This document shows positions 1 through 10,559 of a DNA stretch of 64,000 bases, one piece after another (positions within the stretch are counted from its first letter, which is position 1; every line of letters begins with the position of its first letter). The translations under genes were made by a program, and so were the position numbers. The notes below the pieces were generated by a model. It was not told where the DNA came from. It did no database searches and worked only from the letters and a program-made list of their open reading frames with translations. Source of the DNA: Timema cristinae (lineage: Eukaryota > Arthropoda > Insecta > Phasmatodea > Timematidae). The stretch is taken from contig JBCFYV010000012.1 in NCBI GenBank assembly GCA_039000515.1, positions 41,647,025-41,711,024 on the forward strand, read 5' to 3'.

Positions 1-779
1 TACATATATAATTTTAATTTTATACTTTTATTTATTCCTGAGGACCAATATTTGTAATTTGGATTTACAAATTTACTAAAATATAAATTCACAATGCCAA
101 AGAAGCTTCCTATGAAATAATCTGTATTGTTGCTTTTTACTGCAGTAAATTTGTTTTTACTAATATTAATATACCGAAGCTATTTCTTAAGGAGTAGGAG
201 TTTGAATGTTCACGTTGAAAGATGTTGTCTCTTTACTGACCCTAAATTGGCATTTCTTAGTGCTACATTTGATATCTTGATCGAGAATGATAGAATAGTG
301 GAGGTAAATTGTCCGTCCTCAGCCGTATTGATGTAACGTAAGGAGACCTTCTGAAAAGTTAACAAAGACAGAAAAATTGACGCTTTTACTGACTGATTGT
401 AATATGAACATCATACGCATACATACACGTAGACAAAATGAAACCTGACACTCATTTCTGGGAAAAAGAAATAATTGGCAAACAAACAGCATTTTATATG
501 GACTGTTTGCTTCCTGAACTTGTAGATCCTTGGTATTCACGTTAAATGTTTATTCACAATCCTTCCTTTATTGTGTCCTAGTAAGCAAAGGATCTCAACA
601 TCAATCCAAAGCAAGGACCAAGCTTTGTTAGCAAAGTAAACAATGTGACTCGTCACCAAACAAACACATCTAGGTTGTAAAATCCTGTCATTTTAATCTC
701 TTGTATTTTAAAGTATGGCTAATTATGTATTGTAGTTACTTAAAACACTATAATTTGTATTGGCAAAGTGTTTTCAATA
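1..779. other. AT-rich DNA, no gene seen
   Basis: Short open frames here lack recognisable motifs and I see no splice-supported coding. Nothing repetitive was recognised by eye. Confidence 0.5.
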
Positions 780-937
780 CTGGTCCTACTAATCTTTCTA
801 ATTATTGTGATATTGAACACACACTCTCTCACACACTTTATAAAGCACTCTCCCAAACTGATTAGCTTTCTCTCTCTCACACAAATTCTCATTGATTCTC
901 ACACAAATTCTCATTGATTCTCACACACACTCTCACT

Positions 938-1004
<67 letters not shown>

Positions 1005-1205
1005 TTCCTCACACACCCACTCCTTTTATCTTTTCCCAGTATTTCTCTCTTTACATATACACACACTCTCACTATCAATCGCTCACATTCACTAGATCTC
1101 TCTCAATTGCTCATTCTCAGTCTCTTACATTCACTTTCTCACACCTCACACTCAATTTCTTACACTCATACTCCTTTCTCATACTAAAGCTTGATTCACA
1201 CGCTC
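780..1205. repeat. CT/CA-rich microsatellite block with (CA)n core
   Basis: The stretch is built almost only of C, T and A in CACT, CTCT and TCAC motifs, with an uninterrupted (CA)n core at about 941-1000. The open frames across it (His-Thr repeats) are produced by the dinucleotide, not by selection. Similar CT/CA blocks occur at 10440-10555 and 23790-24700, in both cases just before copies of one interspersed repeat. Confidence 0.9.
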
Positions 1206-1666
1206 ACCAAAAATATAAAGCAGAATCTTCGCAATGGTTCATACACTTTAAGTTGACCCATGCTGCATTGCAATGATTTAAAACAGCTGATTATCAACAT
1301 GTTTATTTTTGAGTGGATAAACATATTTTAGATAATTGTCCCGGTGGTTGTTTACAAATTATAATGCTGTGTCGTGCCACAGTTCAATACATCAATAAAC
1401 ATGCTTTACATTAACGAGTTATTTCAAATCTATTCACAACGGCAACAAAGATGTCTGCTTTATTCTAGCTGTAGAGGGCATTCACTGACAAATGCTCATG
1501 CGCACTAGTTTGAGATGGTTGGTTCTGAGATTTGATTGGTTCTTCTGTGCCTAAAATCTCTAGCAGAGCGGACAAATTAGAGAATAGTTGAACTTAAGCA
1601 GAACAGCTCGTGCAGATTAAGCGGAAATCTTGTGATTGGCTTAGAGTGCGTCACGTGACAACGTTT
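1206..1666. other. Left flank of the Gypsy insertion, no gene seen
   Basis: Ordinary AT-rich sequence. Before the retrotransposon landed it was continuous with 10421 onward. No coding motif was recognised. Confidence 0.5.
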
Positions 1667-1670
1667 CAGT
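1667..1670. repeat. Target site duplication CAGT, left copy
   Basis: CAGT directly precedes the 5' LTR and is repeated at 10417-10420 directly after the 3' LTR. A 4-bp duplication fits Ty3/Gypsy integrases. Confidence 0.85.
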
Positions 1671-3522
1671 TGTAACATTAGCCGCTAGCTAATGTTACAA
1701 TACTGCAAATTGTAAACTTACCCAATTCTACAAAGACGTCAGCGGCCATGCTCATGTAAACACTGCGAGCCACTTATCAACACACACCTGGCCATCAAGA
1801 CCTTCCTTGTTAGACTGAGGCGCGCCCACTGGAATACATCACGCCGTTTCTGCTTGCCCAAAGACCATAAGAAGAAAAGAAGTAACACTCCACCAAGTTT
1901 ACGAGCGGGCTTCTACTAGATCCGTGAGGCTCCTAGAACCTTCTCCACCCTGTCTACGTTCTTTGGTCCCCCCCTTGACTATGTTCTGCTAGCCGTGTGT
2001 TGTGCGTATAAAAGATCGACCATGTGAATTGTGAGCCACTCTTGGGCTGGCGTTGGAATTCGCCTGAACAGGCGAACGCTTCAAAATTAACGATGTAAGC
2101 TAAATTCAGTTTAGATGAAATCTTTAACGTTTCTAAAATTCCGTTTAGGCACTTTGTTGTTATTTCATAATGAATAGACTTGATCTTTCAAACTTGCGCT
2201 TTAGTGACTTTCCATGATAAATGGACTTAAAACTTTCATATTAGCATTTGGTTGCGTCTTCAAATATCTGCCAACATATAACTTAAAACTTTGCACTTAG
2301 CAGTATGCATAAAGTAATTGGACTTTAAGACTTTTTCTGATTTAATATTTTAGTGAAACAAGTTACGATTTTACTTCGTTTGGGCATTTGTGTTGATTTA
2401 AATGACAAGGCAAAGTTCACAGTTAAGATTTAGATCTATTATGTCCGGCATGATTGAACGTAAAACTTCGGGCATAATAAATTTAAAATCGCGTAAAGAT
2501 TGCTGGTATCATATTATGTTCTTTATACTATTTATGATGTTACGTTTTGTGCACTTATATTATTAAGCGTAATCTCTAAAAAACCTGCTTTTGTTAATTA
2601 TTTTCAAAGGTTAATAAGTTTGGTTCAGAACTTATGACATATAAATTATGTCATTCATAATTTTACCTTGTCTATGAACTTTAAATATAAACCTCGCAAG
2701 GTGTTTCATTAAGCTAATGTTTATTGTATTAGAATAGTTCTTGTTGGGTTGTGTTTGATGTTCACCTTTGAACATGAATTACCTGCCGCCATCAGCGCAC
2801 CATAGGGGTAAAAGGAAGTTGTTATAGCAACCAAGTTTGTGATTGTAAACGAGAGGTGTAGGCCAATCTAATGCATGGGTCAATCCAACACCAACATCTG
2901 GTAATACGTCAGTTAGGTTTTAATCATATACCCCTTTCCCCTTTTGGGACTGATGAGGTATTAATAATAATGTTTATAGGTTATATTTTGGGTAATTGTC
3001 GTATTGAACTGTACGAGGTTAGGCTGAGGTTTAATTGTTGCTTTCACGCCAAACTGTAGCTTTCCAGAGTAAGCGTAGATGTTCGCTTTCAAATTTGGCG
3101 CTCATGGTATGAGGCCGTTGGAAAAGGTTGTAAAGACGTTACATACTTGATGATTGTTTATGTATTTATATCTATTTTTGTTCTCTTTTTTGAGAAGTTA
3201 TAATAAATTATTGTTGATGGTGATATTCGTTCCTTCTTTATAAGTATCATCCTTCGGTAATTTTAAGTTAAGTAGTTCATGTGAGGTAATCACAAATATG
3301 GTATGACATCTGGGCTGTGTTTATCGACCTTTGAGGGCGACCGTGAGAACTTGCCCTCATCTATCTCAAATTGCGTGTGCTGGGTGTTATTTAGCTCACC
3401 CAGCGGGTATAACAAGTTCACTCACCCAGCCCACTCTATCGATTGTTATTGTGTTTTTTTTAAATTTCCTTATTAAGTGCTTGAACCCTCTCTTTTGGAT
3501 GGTAGATCCTAATTGTGGTTCA
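1671..3522 (+). mobile_element. 5' LTR of Gypsy-type retrotransposon
   Basis: This 1852-bp repeat starts TGTAAC and ends GGTTCA, and matches 8588-10416 almost base for base. A TATAAAA box lies at 2007-2013 and an AATAAA at 3202-3207, so promoter and poly(A) signals are both present. Compared with the 3' LTR it carries 25 extra bases at 1687-1711. Apart from that I noticed only about eight substitutions or 1-base length changes, which points to a recent insertion. Confidence 0.95.
2007..2013 (+). promoter_or_regulatory. TATA box of 5' LTR
   Basis: TATAAAA inside a locally GC-richer stretch of the LTR, conserved at 8900-8906 in the 3' LTR. It is the likely core promoter of the element. Confidence 0.6.
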
Positions 3523-3598
3523 AAACACTGCGCAACTCTGCTAAAGAGTGCGTGCACGGGTGTGTTCAACTTGATATTGCTTGTTTGACCTTTGTTTC
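3523..3598 (+). other. Retrotransposon leader, primer-binding region
   Basis: The leader between LTR and gag is very short. A primer-binding site normally starts with TGG immediately after the LTR; here the first bases are AAACACTGCGC. A TGGTTCA lies just inside the LTR end at 3516-3522. I cannot name the primer. Confidence 0.5.
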
Positions 3599-4664
3599 AT
3601 GACCCAACCGTCCGCCATGGCCTACGCACCTGGGAGCCTAGTCAACACCAAGTCCGACATCTACAGACTCAATTCTGCAGACCTACGCCATGAGCTCGAG
3701 GGAAGAGACATCCCGTTCCCCCCCGACGCGAGCGTGGGAGTGCTGCGGTCCTTGCTTTCGGATAATTTCTGTAAGTCGGACGCCTCTGATACTGTAGCCA
3801 CTAGCCATGCTGTTAGCCAACCTTCCCTAAGGGATAGTGATTTGCCCAAGTTGAACAATGTAGAGTTAGAAGAGGTGAGAGAGCACACTAGCCCCCCCAT
3901 TGATCCTGTTAGGAGTCATTCTATTACTACCCCCTCTAAAACACTTAGTAAGATTGCCGGCGATAGCCTTAAATTATTACCTGTTTGCGACGGTCAATCT
4001 CCTAACGTATTGTTTAAGTTTTTCTTAGAAGCCAACAGGGTCTCAAAACTTAGGCTTGTGGGAGATAAAGAGTTTTTGATCCTTTGTATGGGGAAAGCCT
4101 CGGGTTTCCTAGCTCATTTAATTTCCGATTATGTACAATTAGGTCTTAGCTGGAGGATTGCAAGAGTTCGTATTTTGGAGTCCTTAGTCTCCAGGAGGGA
4201 AAAAGAGAGGCTGTGTGGGCAACACGTACGACGATTTCAAAATCCTCAGGAGCCATTTAGGGTTTTTATATTAGCTGTCTCGGAAGCCACAGAGATTTTG
4301 GACCTCAATCTTACTGAAGGGGAAGTCGTGGAGATTATCTTGGAGAATGTGTCCCCACTGACTAGAAGGCATTTTGTGTTTTCACACAAGCCAACCTTGT
4401 TGTCAGACTTATATGCGTTAGCTTCTAACATAGAAGGATCCTTACTTGCTGAAAAAGAGTATTTGGAGGCCCACCCCCCACCTATTGTAAACGATTTGCC
4501 TCGACGTATCCCCCCCCCCCTGCAACCGGGTAGCTTCCAATACCCACGGGAGGCCGTTAGGAGCGATTAGGTCAGGAAGACGGGTGGACTTGTCACACGT
4601 TAGGTGCTTTCGTTGCCACCAATTAGGGCATTTTCAACGCGACTGCCGGTCGGGAAACGTGTGA
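3599..4664 (+). CDS. gag: Gag polyprotein of Gypsy element, frame broken at a C run
   Basis: Gag forms the retrotransposon particle and packages its RNA. The first ATG is 3599 (a second at 3617 also fits). The N-terminal residues read like a SAP-type helix-loop motif (IYRLNSADLRHELEGR), followed by an acidic linker and a helical capsid-like middle. The reading frame stops at TAG 4568-4570, but a retroviral-type zinc knuckle (C-x2-C-x4-H-x4-C, bases 4605-4646) lies in the +1 frame, open back to the C11 run at 4510-4520 and ending at TGA 4662-4664. So the homopolymer probably carries one extra base relative to a working gag, either real decay or a sequencing error. The zinc-knuckle frame ends exactly where a -1 frameshift signal into pol is found. 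Confidence 0.85.
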
Positions 4665-7600
4665 CGCGTGGTTTTGAGAAGGGGCCGGCCGCGCGAAAAT
4701 GTAGGAAACGTAGTGATCCCCTTCCCCCTGTGGTTAAAGTTATGATCGGGTCTAATCCCGGCTTTGCGTTGCTGGACACAGGTTCCAGTGGGTCCTTTGT
4801 AAACAGCGACTTCCTGAAGAAGTTAAATGGGTCTTACAATATCGTCATTAAGAAAGTAGAATCTAAACCGTTTATTGTTGGCAATGGGAGTTTATTATTA
4901 GCCCAGGAGAGAGTTAGTTTACCCATTAAAATCGGTGGATTTTCGTGGAAGAGAAATCTATATTGCATCCCGTCCCTCCCTTATGACATTATACTAGGGA
5001 ACGATTTTCTGTGGGAAACGGGTGCTGTGATTAATTCTGGGCACAGAGTATTAACCTTTGGATTTTCCCCTAGAGCCCATATTGAGTTATGTTGCTCTGC
5101 TACTGTGTGCGGCGTCCATCTTGTAAAATCCTGTGATGATGCGATTAAGGGGTTAATTTCCCGATATTCTGACGTGATTACCAACCGATTGGGTAAATGT
5201 GATGTACTCCCTTATGAAATAGTTGTTCAGGATAATGTCCCGGTTAGGTCCGGTCCGTACTCGTGCGCCCCACCTAAAATGAAGATCTTTCGGGAGCTGA
5301 TTGGAGATCTTGAAGCTAAGGGAGTTATCTGCCCCTCCCATTCGCCGTACGCCAGCCCCGCATTTATAATTCCCAAGAAAGACGAAGGGTATAGGCTCAT
5401 TGTGGACTTTCGCAAGATTAACAAGAAAATACGGTTCGATCCCTACCCTATGCCCAGTATTGAATCTGCTTTCCAACATCTAGGTAGGGCCAAGATATTT
5501 AGCTTAATAGACCTGAACGCCAGTTTTTTGCAGTGTGCCCTAGTTGAGTCATCTAAGAAGTTCACGGCTTTCGTCACCCCTTGGGGGCTGTATGAGTTCA
5601 ATCGTGTCCCCCTTGGTTGTAGTGTGGGTGGGCCAGCGTTAAGTCGTGTCTTGGACCAGGTGTTATCTGATATTAAATATAAGTATGTTTTTAATTATTT
5701 AGATGACATTTGTGTCTACAGCGACTCTTTTGACGAACATATAGGTCATTTAGAGGAAGTGTTATCTCGTCTTCGCCGTGTAGGTTTGACAGTCAATCCT
5801 GATAAAGTTACCTGGGCTAAATCTTCAATCAAATATCTTGGTTATGTTATATCCTCGGGGAACTTACTTATCGACCCTGAGCGCGTTCGCCCTATTATTG
5901 ATTATCCCCCTCCCAAGAATTTGAAGGGTGTCATGAGGTTTGTGGGGATGTGCGCGTACTACGCGAGATTCATCCCCTCCTTTTCAGAAATTGCCGCGCC
6001 CCTGAATTCTTTGAAAAGAAAAGGGGTTGTGTTTTGCTGGGGTGCCAAGCAAGCTCACGCATTTGACCTGTTGAAGAAAAGGCTCATCTCCCCTGAGGTT
6101 TTGCGCATGCCCGATTTTTCGTTACCCTTCCTCCTCCATGTCGATGCGTCCTCTGTGGCGCTGGGGTCTGTACTCTCCCAGAGGTGTGCCGAGGGTGTCA
6201 GGCCGGTAGCGTTCGCCAGCCGCACTCTCTCGAAGGCAGAGAGGAAGTACAGTGCCTACGAAAAAGAATGTCTTGCCTGCGTCACAGGCGTGGAGCGTTT
6301 CGCGGATTATTTAGAACAGCGAGAGTTTGAGCTTTACACCGACAACCAAGCTCTCGCATGGATGTGGAATCATCCCAAACAATTGGGCAAAGTTGGTAGG
6401 TGGGTATGGAGGTTATCCAGGTTTAAATTTTCAACCCACCATATTTCGGGGAAGCTTAACGCTGCGGCCGACGCCTTGTCTCGTATGGCTGAGGATCTTG
6501 ACCCGATCGTGAGGGAGGGCTGTGACCCTGAGTCCTTGGTAATTAGGTCCATCCCTGAATCTTTTGTTGCTATTCAAGACCATCAAAGTCATGACCCCTG
6601 GTGTGTCAATATTATGGAGAGACTCCAGAAGGGAGAGAAGATGGGGCAATACTCGATGTTTAGGGGCCTTCTTGTAGTAGATAATGCTAAGGGGAAAGGT
6701 AGAAAAGTGGTAGTGCCGATCTCCTTGCGACCCATGTTGCTGCGTTACTTTCATAATTCTCTGCTAGGTGGGCATTTGGGTGTGTTGAAAACTGTAAAGA
6801 AGGTGTCCCGTGAATTTTTTTGGCCCGGGTTGTACAGCGACGTCAGGGAATGGGTTAGCCGCTGTGAGGATTGCCTAAGGGCTAAACCAGCCCTGAATTC
6901 CAAAGTTGGGTATCATTCGGCCGATGTTGCCCAACGCCCCTGGGATAAAGTCTTCGCTGATTATGTAGGGCCCATTACCCGTACGACCTTGGGGAATACT
7001 TGTATACTTGTTCTTGTTGACGCCTTTTCTAAATTTTCAATTCTTATTCCCTTGCGTAACATGAAAGCGACGACCACTGTGAACGCTCTGTGTAGGCGCG
7101 TCTGGTCCTTGTTTGGGGCGCCGCGAGTCATTGTTAGTGATAATGGCCCCTGCATTAGGTCAGCCGCATTTAATGATATGTGTTTCGGCTGGGGCATAAG
7201 GCACGTCACCACCAGCCCCTATCACCCTGGCCCTAATCATGTAGAGCGCTTTAATAGAAATCTGGTGGTGGCGCTTACTATTTTTCATAACCAGGCTCAG
7301 CATCGATGGGATCAGGACATTGATCTCCTTAGTGTAGCGTTTAACTCTGCCTTCCACGAATCCATAGGATGTTCTCCGGCCTCTGTGTTTTTAGGTAGGG
7401 AGTTAAATCACCCACTTCTGGCCATATGGGACGTAGGCCCTTTGCTTGCGGAAGATGATGCGGTCCCCTATGAAGATAGGTGTAGGGACGCTTTGATTCA
7501 CCTCAGGAGGGCTCAGAAAAGGGTAGCTAAAAGATATGACAAGGGTAGGGTCCCTATTCCTTTTGAGGTTGGTGATCACGTGTTCTGTCGTGAGTTTCCC

Positions 7601-7786
7601 TTGAGCTCGGCGATTGATAGAAGGTCTGCCAAGTTGTGCCCAAGGTGGAGTGGGCCATGGATGGTGGAGAAGTTCTTGACCCCGGTCACGGTCCTCCTCA
7701 AACTGTGTGCCGATGAATTGGTTAATAGACGCGCCCATGTCAGTCACGTGAAGCCGGCGAGCCCAAGAGTCACGAAGGATGATTAA
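4604..7786 (+). CDS. pol: Pol polyprotein of Gypsy element: protease, RT, RNase H, integrase
   Basis: The frame is open for about 1060 codons, the usual size for Ty3/Gypsy pol. Residue positions count from 4604, though translation probably enters by the frameshift at 4652-4658. Order: aspartic protease LLDTGS near 56-61; RT with YRLIVDFRKIN near 263 and the YLDD active site near 364; RNase H with LHVDAS near 511 and YTDNQALAW near 577; integrase zinc finger with HNS, GGH and CEDC near 716-754; catalytic ADYVGP, VSDNGP and HVERFNR. This order (RT before integrase) defines Gypsy rather than Copia. By my count the integrase D to E spacing is 34 residues rather than the usual 35. No chromodomain or env follows. 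Every catalytic motif looks intact, so the enzyme could be functional. Confidence 0.97.
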   Translation: MLSLPPIRAFSTRLPVGKRVTRGFEKGPAARKCRKRSDPLPPVVKVMIGSNPGFALLDTGSSGSFVNSDFLKKLNGSYNIVIKKVESKPFIVGNGSLLLAQERVSLPIKIGGFSWKRNLYCIPSLPYDIILGNDFLWETGAVINSGHRVLTFGFSPRAHIELCCSATVCGVHLVKSCDDAIKGLISRYSDVITNRLGKCDVLPYEIVVQDNVPVRSGPYSCAPPKMKIFRELIGDLEAKGVICPSHSPYASPAFIIPKKDEGYRLIVDFRKINKKIRFDPYPMPSIESAFQHLGRAKIFSLIDLNASFLQCALVESSKKFTAFVTPWGLYEFNRVPLGCSVGGPALSRVLDQVLSDIKYKYVFNYLDDICVYSDSFDEHIGHLEEVLSRLRRVGLTVNPDKVTWAKSSIKYLGYVISSGNLLIDPERVRPIIDYPPPKNLKGVMRFVGMCAYYARFIPSFSEIAAPLNSLKRKGVVFCWGAKQAHAFDLLKKRLISPEVLRMPDFSLPFLLHVDASSVALGSVLSQRCAEGVRPVAFASRTLSKAERKYSAYEKECLACVTGVERFADYLEQREFELYTDNQALAWMWNHPKQLGKVGRWVWRLSRFKFSTHHISGKLNAAADALSRMAEDLDPIVREGCDPESLVIRSIPESFVAIQDHQSHDPWCVNIMERLQKGEKMGQYSMFRGLLVVDNAKGKGRKVVVPISLRPMLLRYFHNSLLGGHLGVLKTVKKVSREFFWPGLYSDVREWVSRCEDCLRAKPALNSKVGYHSADVAQRPWDKVFADYVGPITRTTLGNTCILVLVDAFSKFSILIPLRNMKATTTVNALCRRVWSLFGAPRVIVSDNGPCIRSAAFNDMCFGWGIRHVTTSPYHPGPNHVERFNRNLVVALTIFHNQAQHRWDQDIDLLSVAFNSAFHESIGCSPASVFLGRELNHPLLAIWDVGPLLAEDDAVPYEDRCRDALIHLRRAQKRVAKRYDKGRVPIPFEVGDHVFCREFPLSSAIDRRSAKLCPRWSGPWMVEKFLTPVTVLLKLCADELVNRRAHVSHVKPASPRVTKDD
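4652..4658 (+). promoter_or_regulatory. -1 ribosomal frameshift slippery site GGGAAAC
   Basis: G GGA AAC is in the right phase for an X XXY YYZ heptamer in the zinc-knuckle (gag) frame: codons TCG GGA AAC GTG TGA. Slipping back one base continues into the pol frame (CGT GTG ACG). The gag stop follows two codons later. GC-rich sequence just downstream (about 4663-4700, with GGCCGGCC) could form the stimulatory structure, but I did not fold it. Confidence 0.7.
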
Positions 7787-8587
7787 GTATTTAGTTTTAA
7801 GCTTGTGTAAGTAATTTAGGTTTAGAGTGTAAATGATTGGTATTGGCGCTATGACTTTTGTAACTATTATATGCTCTCATACTAAGCTCGGGCCCGAGCA
7901 TAAATATGACACCTTCTGTGACTATGATACATGTGCCCATGTGAACGCTATATATATAAAAATAAAAAAAAAAGGTGCAAAGCGAATCTAAGATATCAAA
8001 GTGACAGGTTAATGTACCCTTGGGTATGGTGTTTAACATATAAGCATTTGTGAATGTCAAGAGATCAAGAGTAGAAGTTTATTTGTTCTGCAGCAAGAAC
8101 TAGTGATTTCTTTTAATGTACACCCTCGTATAAGAGCGAGATGGTGATGGAGCAATCCAAGTGGGACTACTGTGATCCGATTCCTACGATTACGGATGTT
8201 GTTTATAAAATCTTCTGCACAAACATTGATCTTTTTTTTTATGCACAGCTCTCAGGACTCCCCCCCTTCCCCCTTTTTTTTTGCTGCCGGGTGGAGATCG
8301 ACGTCCTACCAGTTGCCGAAGTTCACGACCCAGAGATGCCAAGGTCTGGGACGTAGACGACTGGAGCGCCATACGTTGCATGGAGAGTAGCCGAGGTGCA
8401 CGACCCTGGGGTGCCGCATCGAGACGAAGGGGACAGTGGACGCCCTTGGCTTTCGGCCAGTGACCGGGCTTGGTGCTACCAACTTGGGGACAAAGGAGCC
8501 TATGCCTATTCAAGTTGATAGAAGGAAGTTGGGAGCCATGACCGACTGCTCTCCCCCCCCCCCGCCAATGACCAAGGGGGGGAGATT
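7787..8587 (+). other. Internal 3' spacer and polypurine tract
   Basis: About 800 bp between the pol stop and the 3' LTR holds only short frames without motifs and no env-like ORF. It has runs of T and C and ends with a purine tract (AAGGGGGGGAGA, 8574-8585) against the LTR, the plus-strand primer expected for reverse transcription. Confidence 0.8.
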
Positions 8588-10416
8588 TGTAACATTAGCC
8601 GCTGTAAACTTACCCAATTCTACAAAGACGTCAGCGGCCATGCTCATGTAAACACTGCGAGCCACTTATCAACACACACCTGGCCATCAAGACCTTCCTT
8701 GTTAGACTGAGGCGCGCCCACTGGAATACATCACGCCGTTTTTGCTTGCCCAAAGACCATAAGAAGAAAAGAAGTAACACTCCACCAAGTTTACGAGCGG
8801 GCTTCTACTAGATCCGTGAGGCTCCTAGAACCTTCTCCACCCTGTCTACGTTCTTTGGTTCCCCCCCTTGACTATGTTCTGCTAGCCGTGTGTTGTGCGT
8901 ATAAAAGATCGACCATGTGAATTGTGAGCCACTCTTGGGCTGGCGTTGGAATTCACCTGAACAGGCGAACGCTTCAAAATTAACGATGTAAGCTAAATTC
9001 AGTTTAGATGAAATCTTTAACGTTTCTAAAATTCCGTTTAGGCACTTTGTTGTTATTTCATAATGAATAGACTTGATCTTTCAAACTTGCGCTTTAGTGA
9101 CTTTCCATGATAAATGGACTTAAAACTTTCATATTAGCATTTGGTTGCGTCTTCAAATATCTGCCAACATATAACTTAAAACTTTGCACTTAGCAGTATG
9201 CATAAAGTAATTGGACTTTAAGACTTTTTCTGATTTAATATTTTAGTGAAACAAGTTACGATTTTACTTCGTTTGGGCATTTGTGTTGATTTAAATGACA
9301 AGGCAAAGTTCACAGTTAAGATTTAGATCTATTATGTCCGGCATGATTGAACGTAAAACTTCGGGCATAATAAATTTAAAATCGCGTAAAGATTGCTGGT
9401 ATCATATTATGTTCTTTATACTATTTATGATGTTACGTTTTGTGCACTTATATTATTAAGCGTAATCTCTAAAAAACCTGCTTTTGTTAATTATTTTCAA
9501 AGGTTAATAAGTTTGGTTCAGAACTTAAGACATATAAATTATGTCATTCATAATTTTACCTTGTCTATGAACTTTAAATATAAACCTCGCAAGGTGTTTC
9601 ATTAAGCTAATGTTTATTGTATTAGAATAGTTCTTGTTGGGTTGTTTTTGATGTTCACCTTTGAACATGAATTACCTGCCGCCATCAGCGCACCATAGGG
9701 GTAAAAGGAAGTTGTTATAGCAACCAAGTTTGTGATTGTAAACGAGAGGTGTAGGCCAATCTAATGCATGGGTCAATCCAACACCAACATCTGGTAATAC
9801 GTCAGTTAGGTTTTAATCATATACCCCTTTCCCCTTTTGGGACTGATGAGGTATTAATAATAATGTTTATAGGTTATATTTTGGGTAATTGTCGTATTGA
9901 ACTGTACGAGGTTAGGCTGAGGTTTAATTGTTGCTTTCACGCCAAACTGTAGCTTTCCAGAGTAAGCGTAGATGTTCGCTTTCAAATTTGGCGCTCATGG
10001 TATGAGGCCGTTGGAAAAGGTTGTAAAGACGTTACATACTTGATGATTGTTTATGTATTTATATCTATTTTTGTTCTCTTTTTTGAGAAGTTATAATAAA
10101 TTATTGTTGATGGTGATATTCGTTCCTTCTTTATAAGTATCATCCTTCGGTAATTTTAAGTTAAGTAGTTCATGTGAGGTAATCACAAATATGGTATGAC
10201 GTCTGGGCTGTGTTTATCGACCTTTGAGGGCGACCGTGAGAACTTGCCCTCATCTATCTCAAATTGCGTGTGCTGGGTGTTATTTAGCTCACCCAGCGGG
10301 TATAACAAGTTCACTCACCCAGCCCACTCTATCGATTGTTATTGTGTTTTTTTTTTAATTTCCTTATTAAGTGTTTGAACCCTCTCTTTTGGATGGTAGA
10401 TCCTAATTGTGGTTCA
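8588..10416 (+). mobile_element. 3' LTR of Gypsy-type retrotransposon
   Basis: This 1829-bp copy of 1671-3522 has the TATA box at 8900-8906 and the same TGTAAC start and GGTTCA end. It lacks the 25-base insertion of the 5' LTR. Differences noticed include C/T near 8742, T/C in a C run near 8860, a single G/T near 9645, and A/G near 10201. Confidence 0.95.
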
Positions 10417-10420
10417 CAGT
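10417..10420. repeat. Target site duplication CAGT, right copy
   Basis: Pairs with 1667-1670 and closes the 8.75 kb insertion. Confidence 0.85.
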
Positions 10421-10439
10421 CCTGCGCTAGTTTTTCAGC

Positions 10440-10558
10440 GAACATGTGAATCTACAGTTAGACTCTTATTTTCACACTCACCCACACACTTACACAATCA
10501 CACAATCAAACGTTTACACTCTCATTTTCACTATCACATTTTATCACTCTCTCTATAT
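10440..10558. repeat. CT/CA-rich microsatellite
   Basis: Degenerate CACT, CACA and TCTC motifs run directly into the interspersed repeat at 10560. Confidence 0.8.
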
Positions 10559-10559
10559 T

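Noticed and set aside
892..1276. Two overlapping open frames rich in His-Thr
   Set aside because: They are the translation of the (CA)n microsatellite and its CT-rich edges.
2871..3059. Identical 62-codon frames in both LTRs (also 9764-9952)
   Set aside because: They lie in LTR non-coding sequence; identity reflects LTR duplication, and no motif is present.
4981..7747. Several minus-strand frames over pol
   Set aside because: They are shadows of the intact pol frame.
7797..8650. Possible env or accessory gene after pol
   Set aside because: Only short, overlapping frames in three directions, dominated by T and C runs; no signal peptide plus transmembrane plan.
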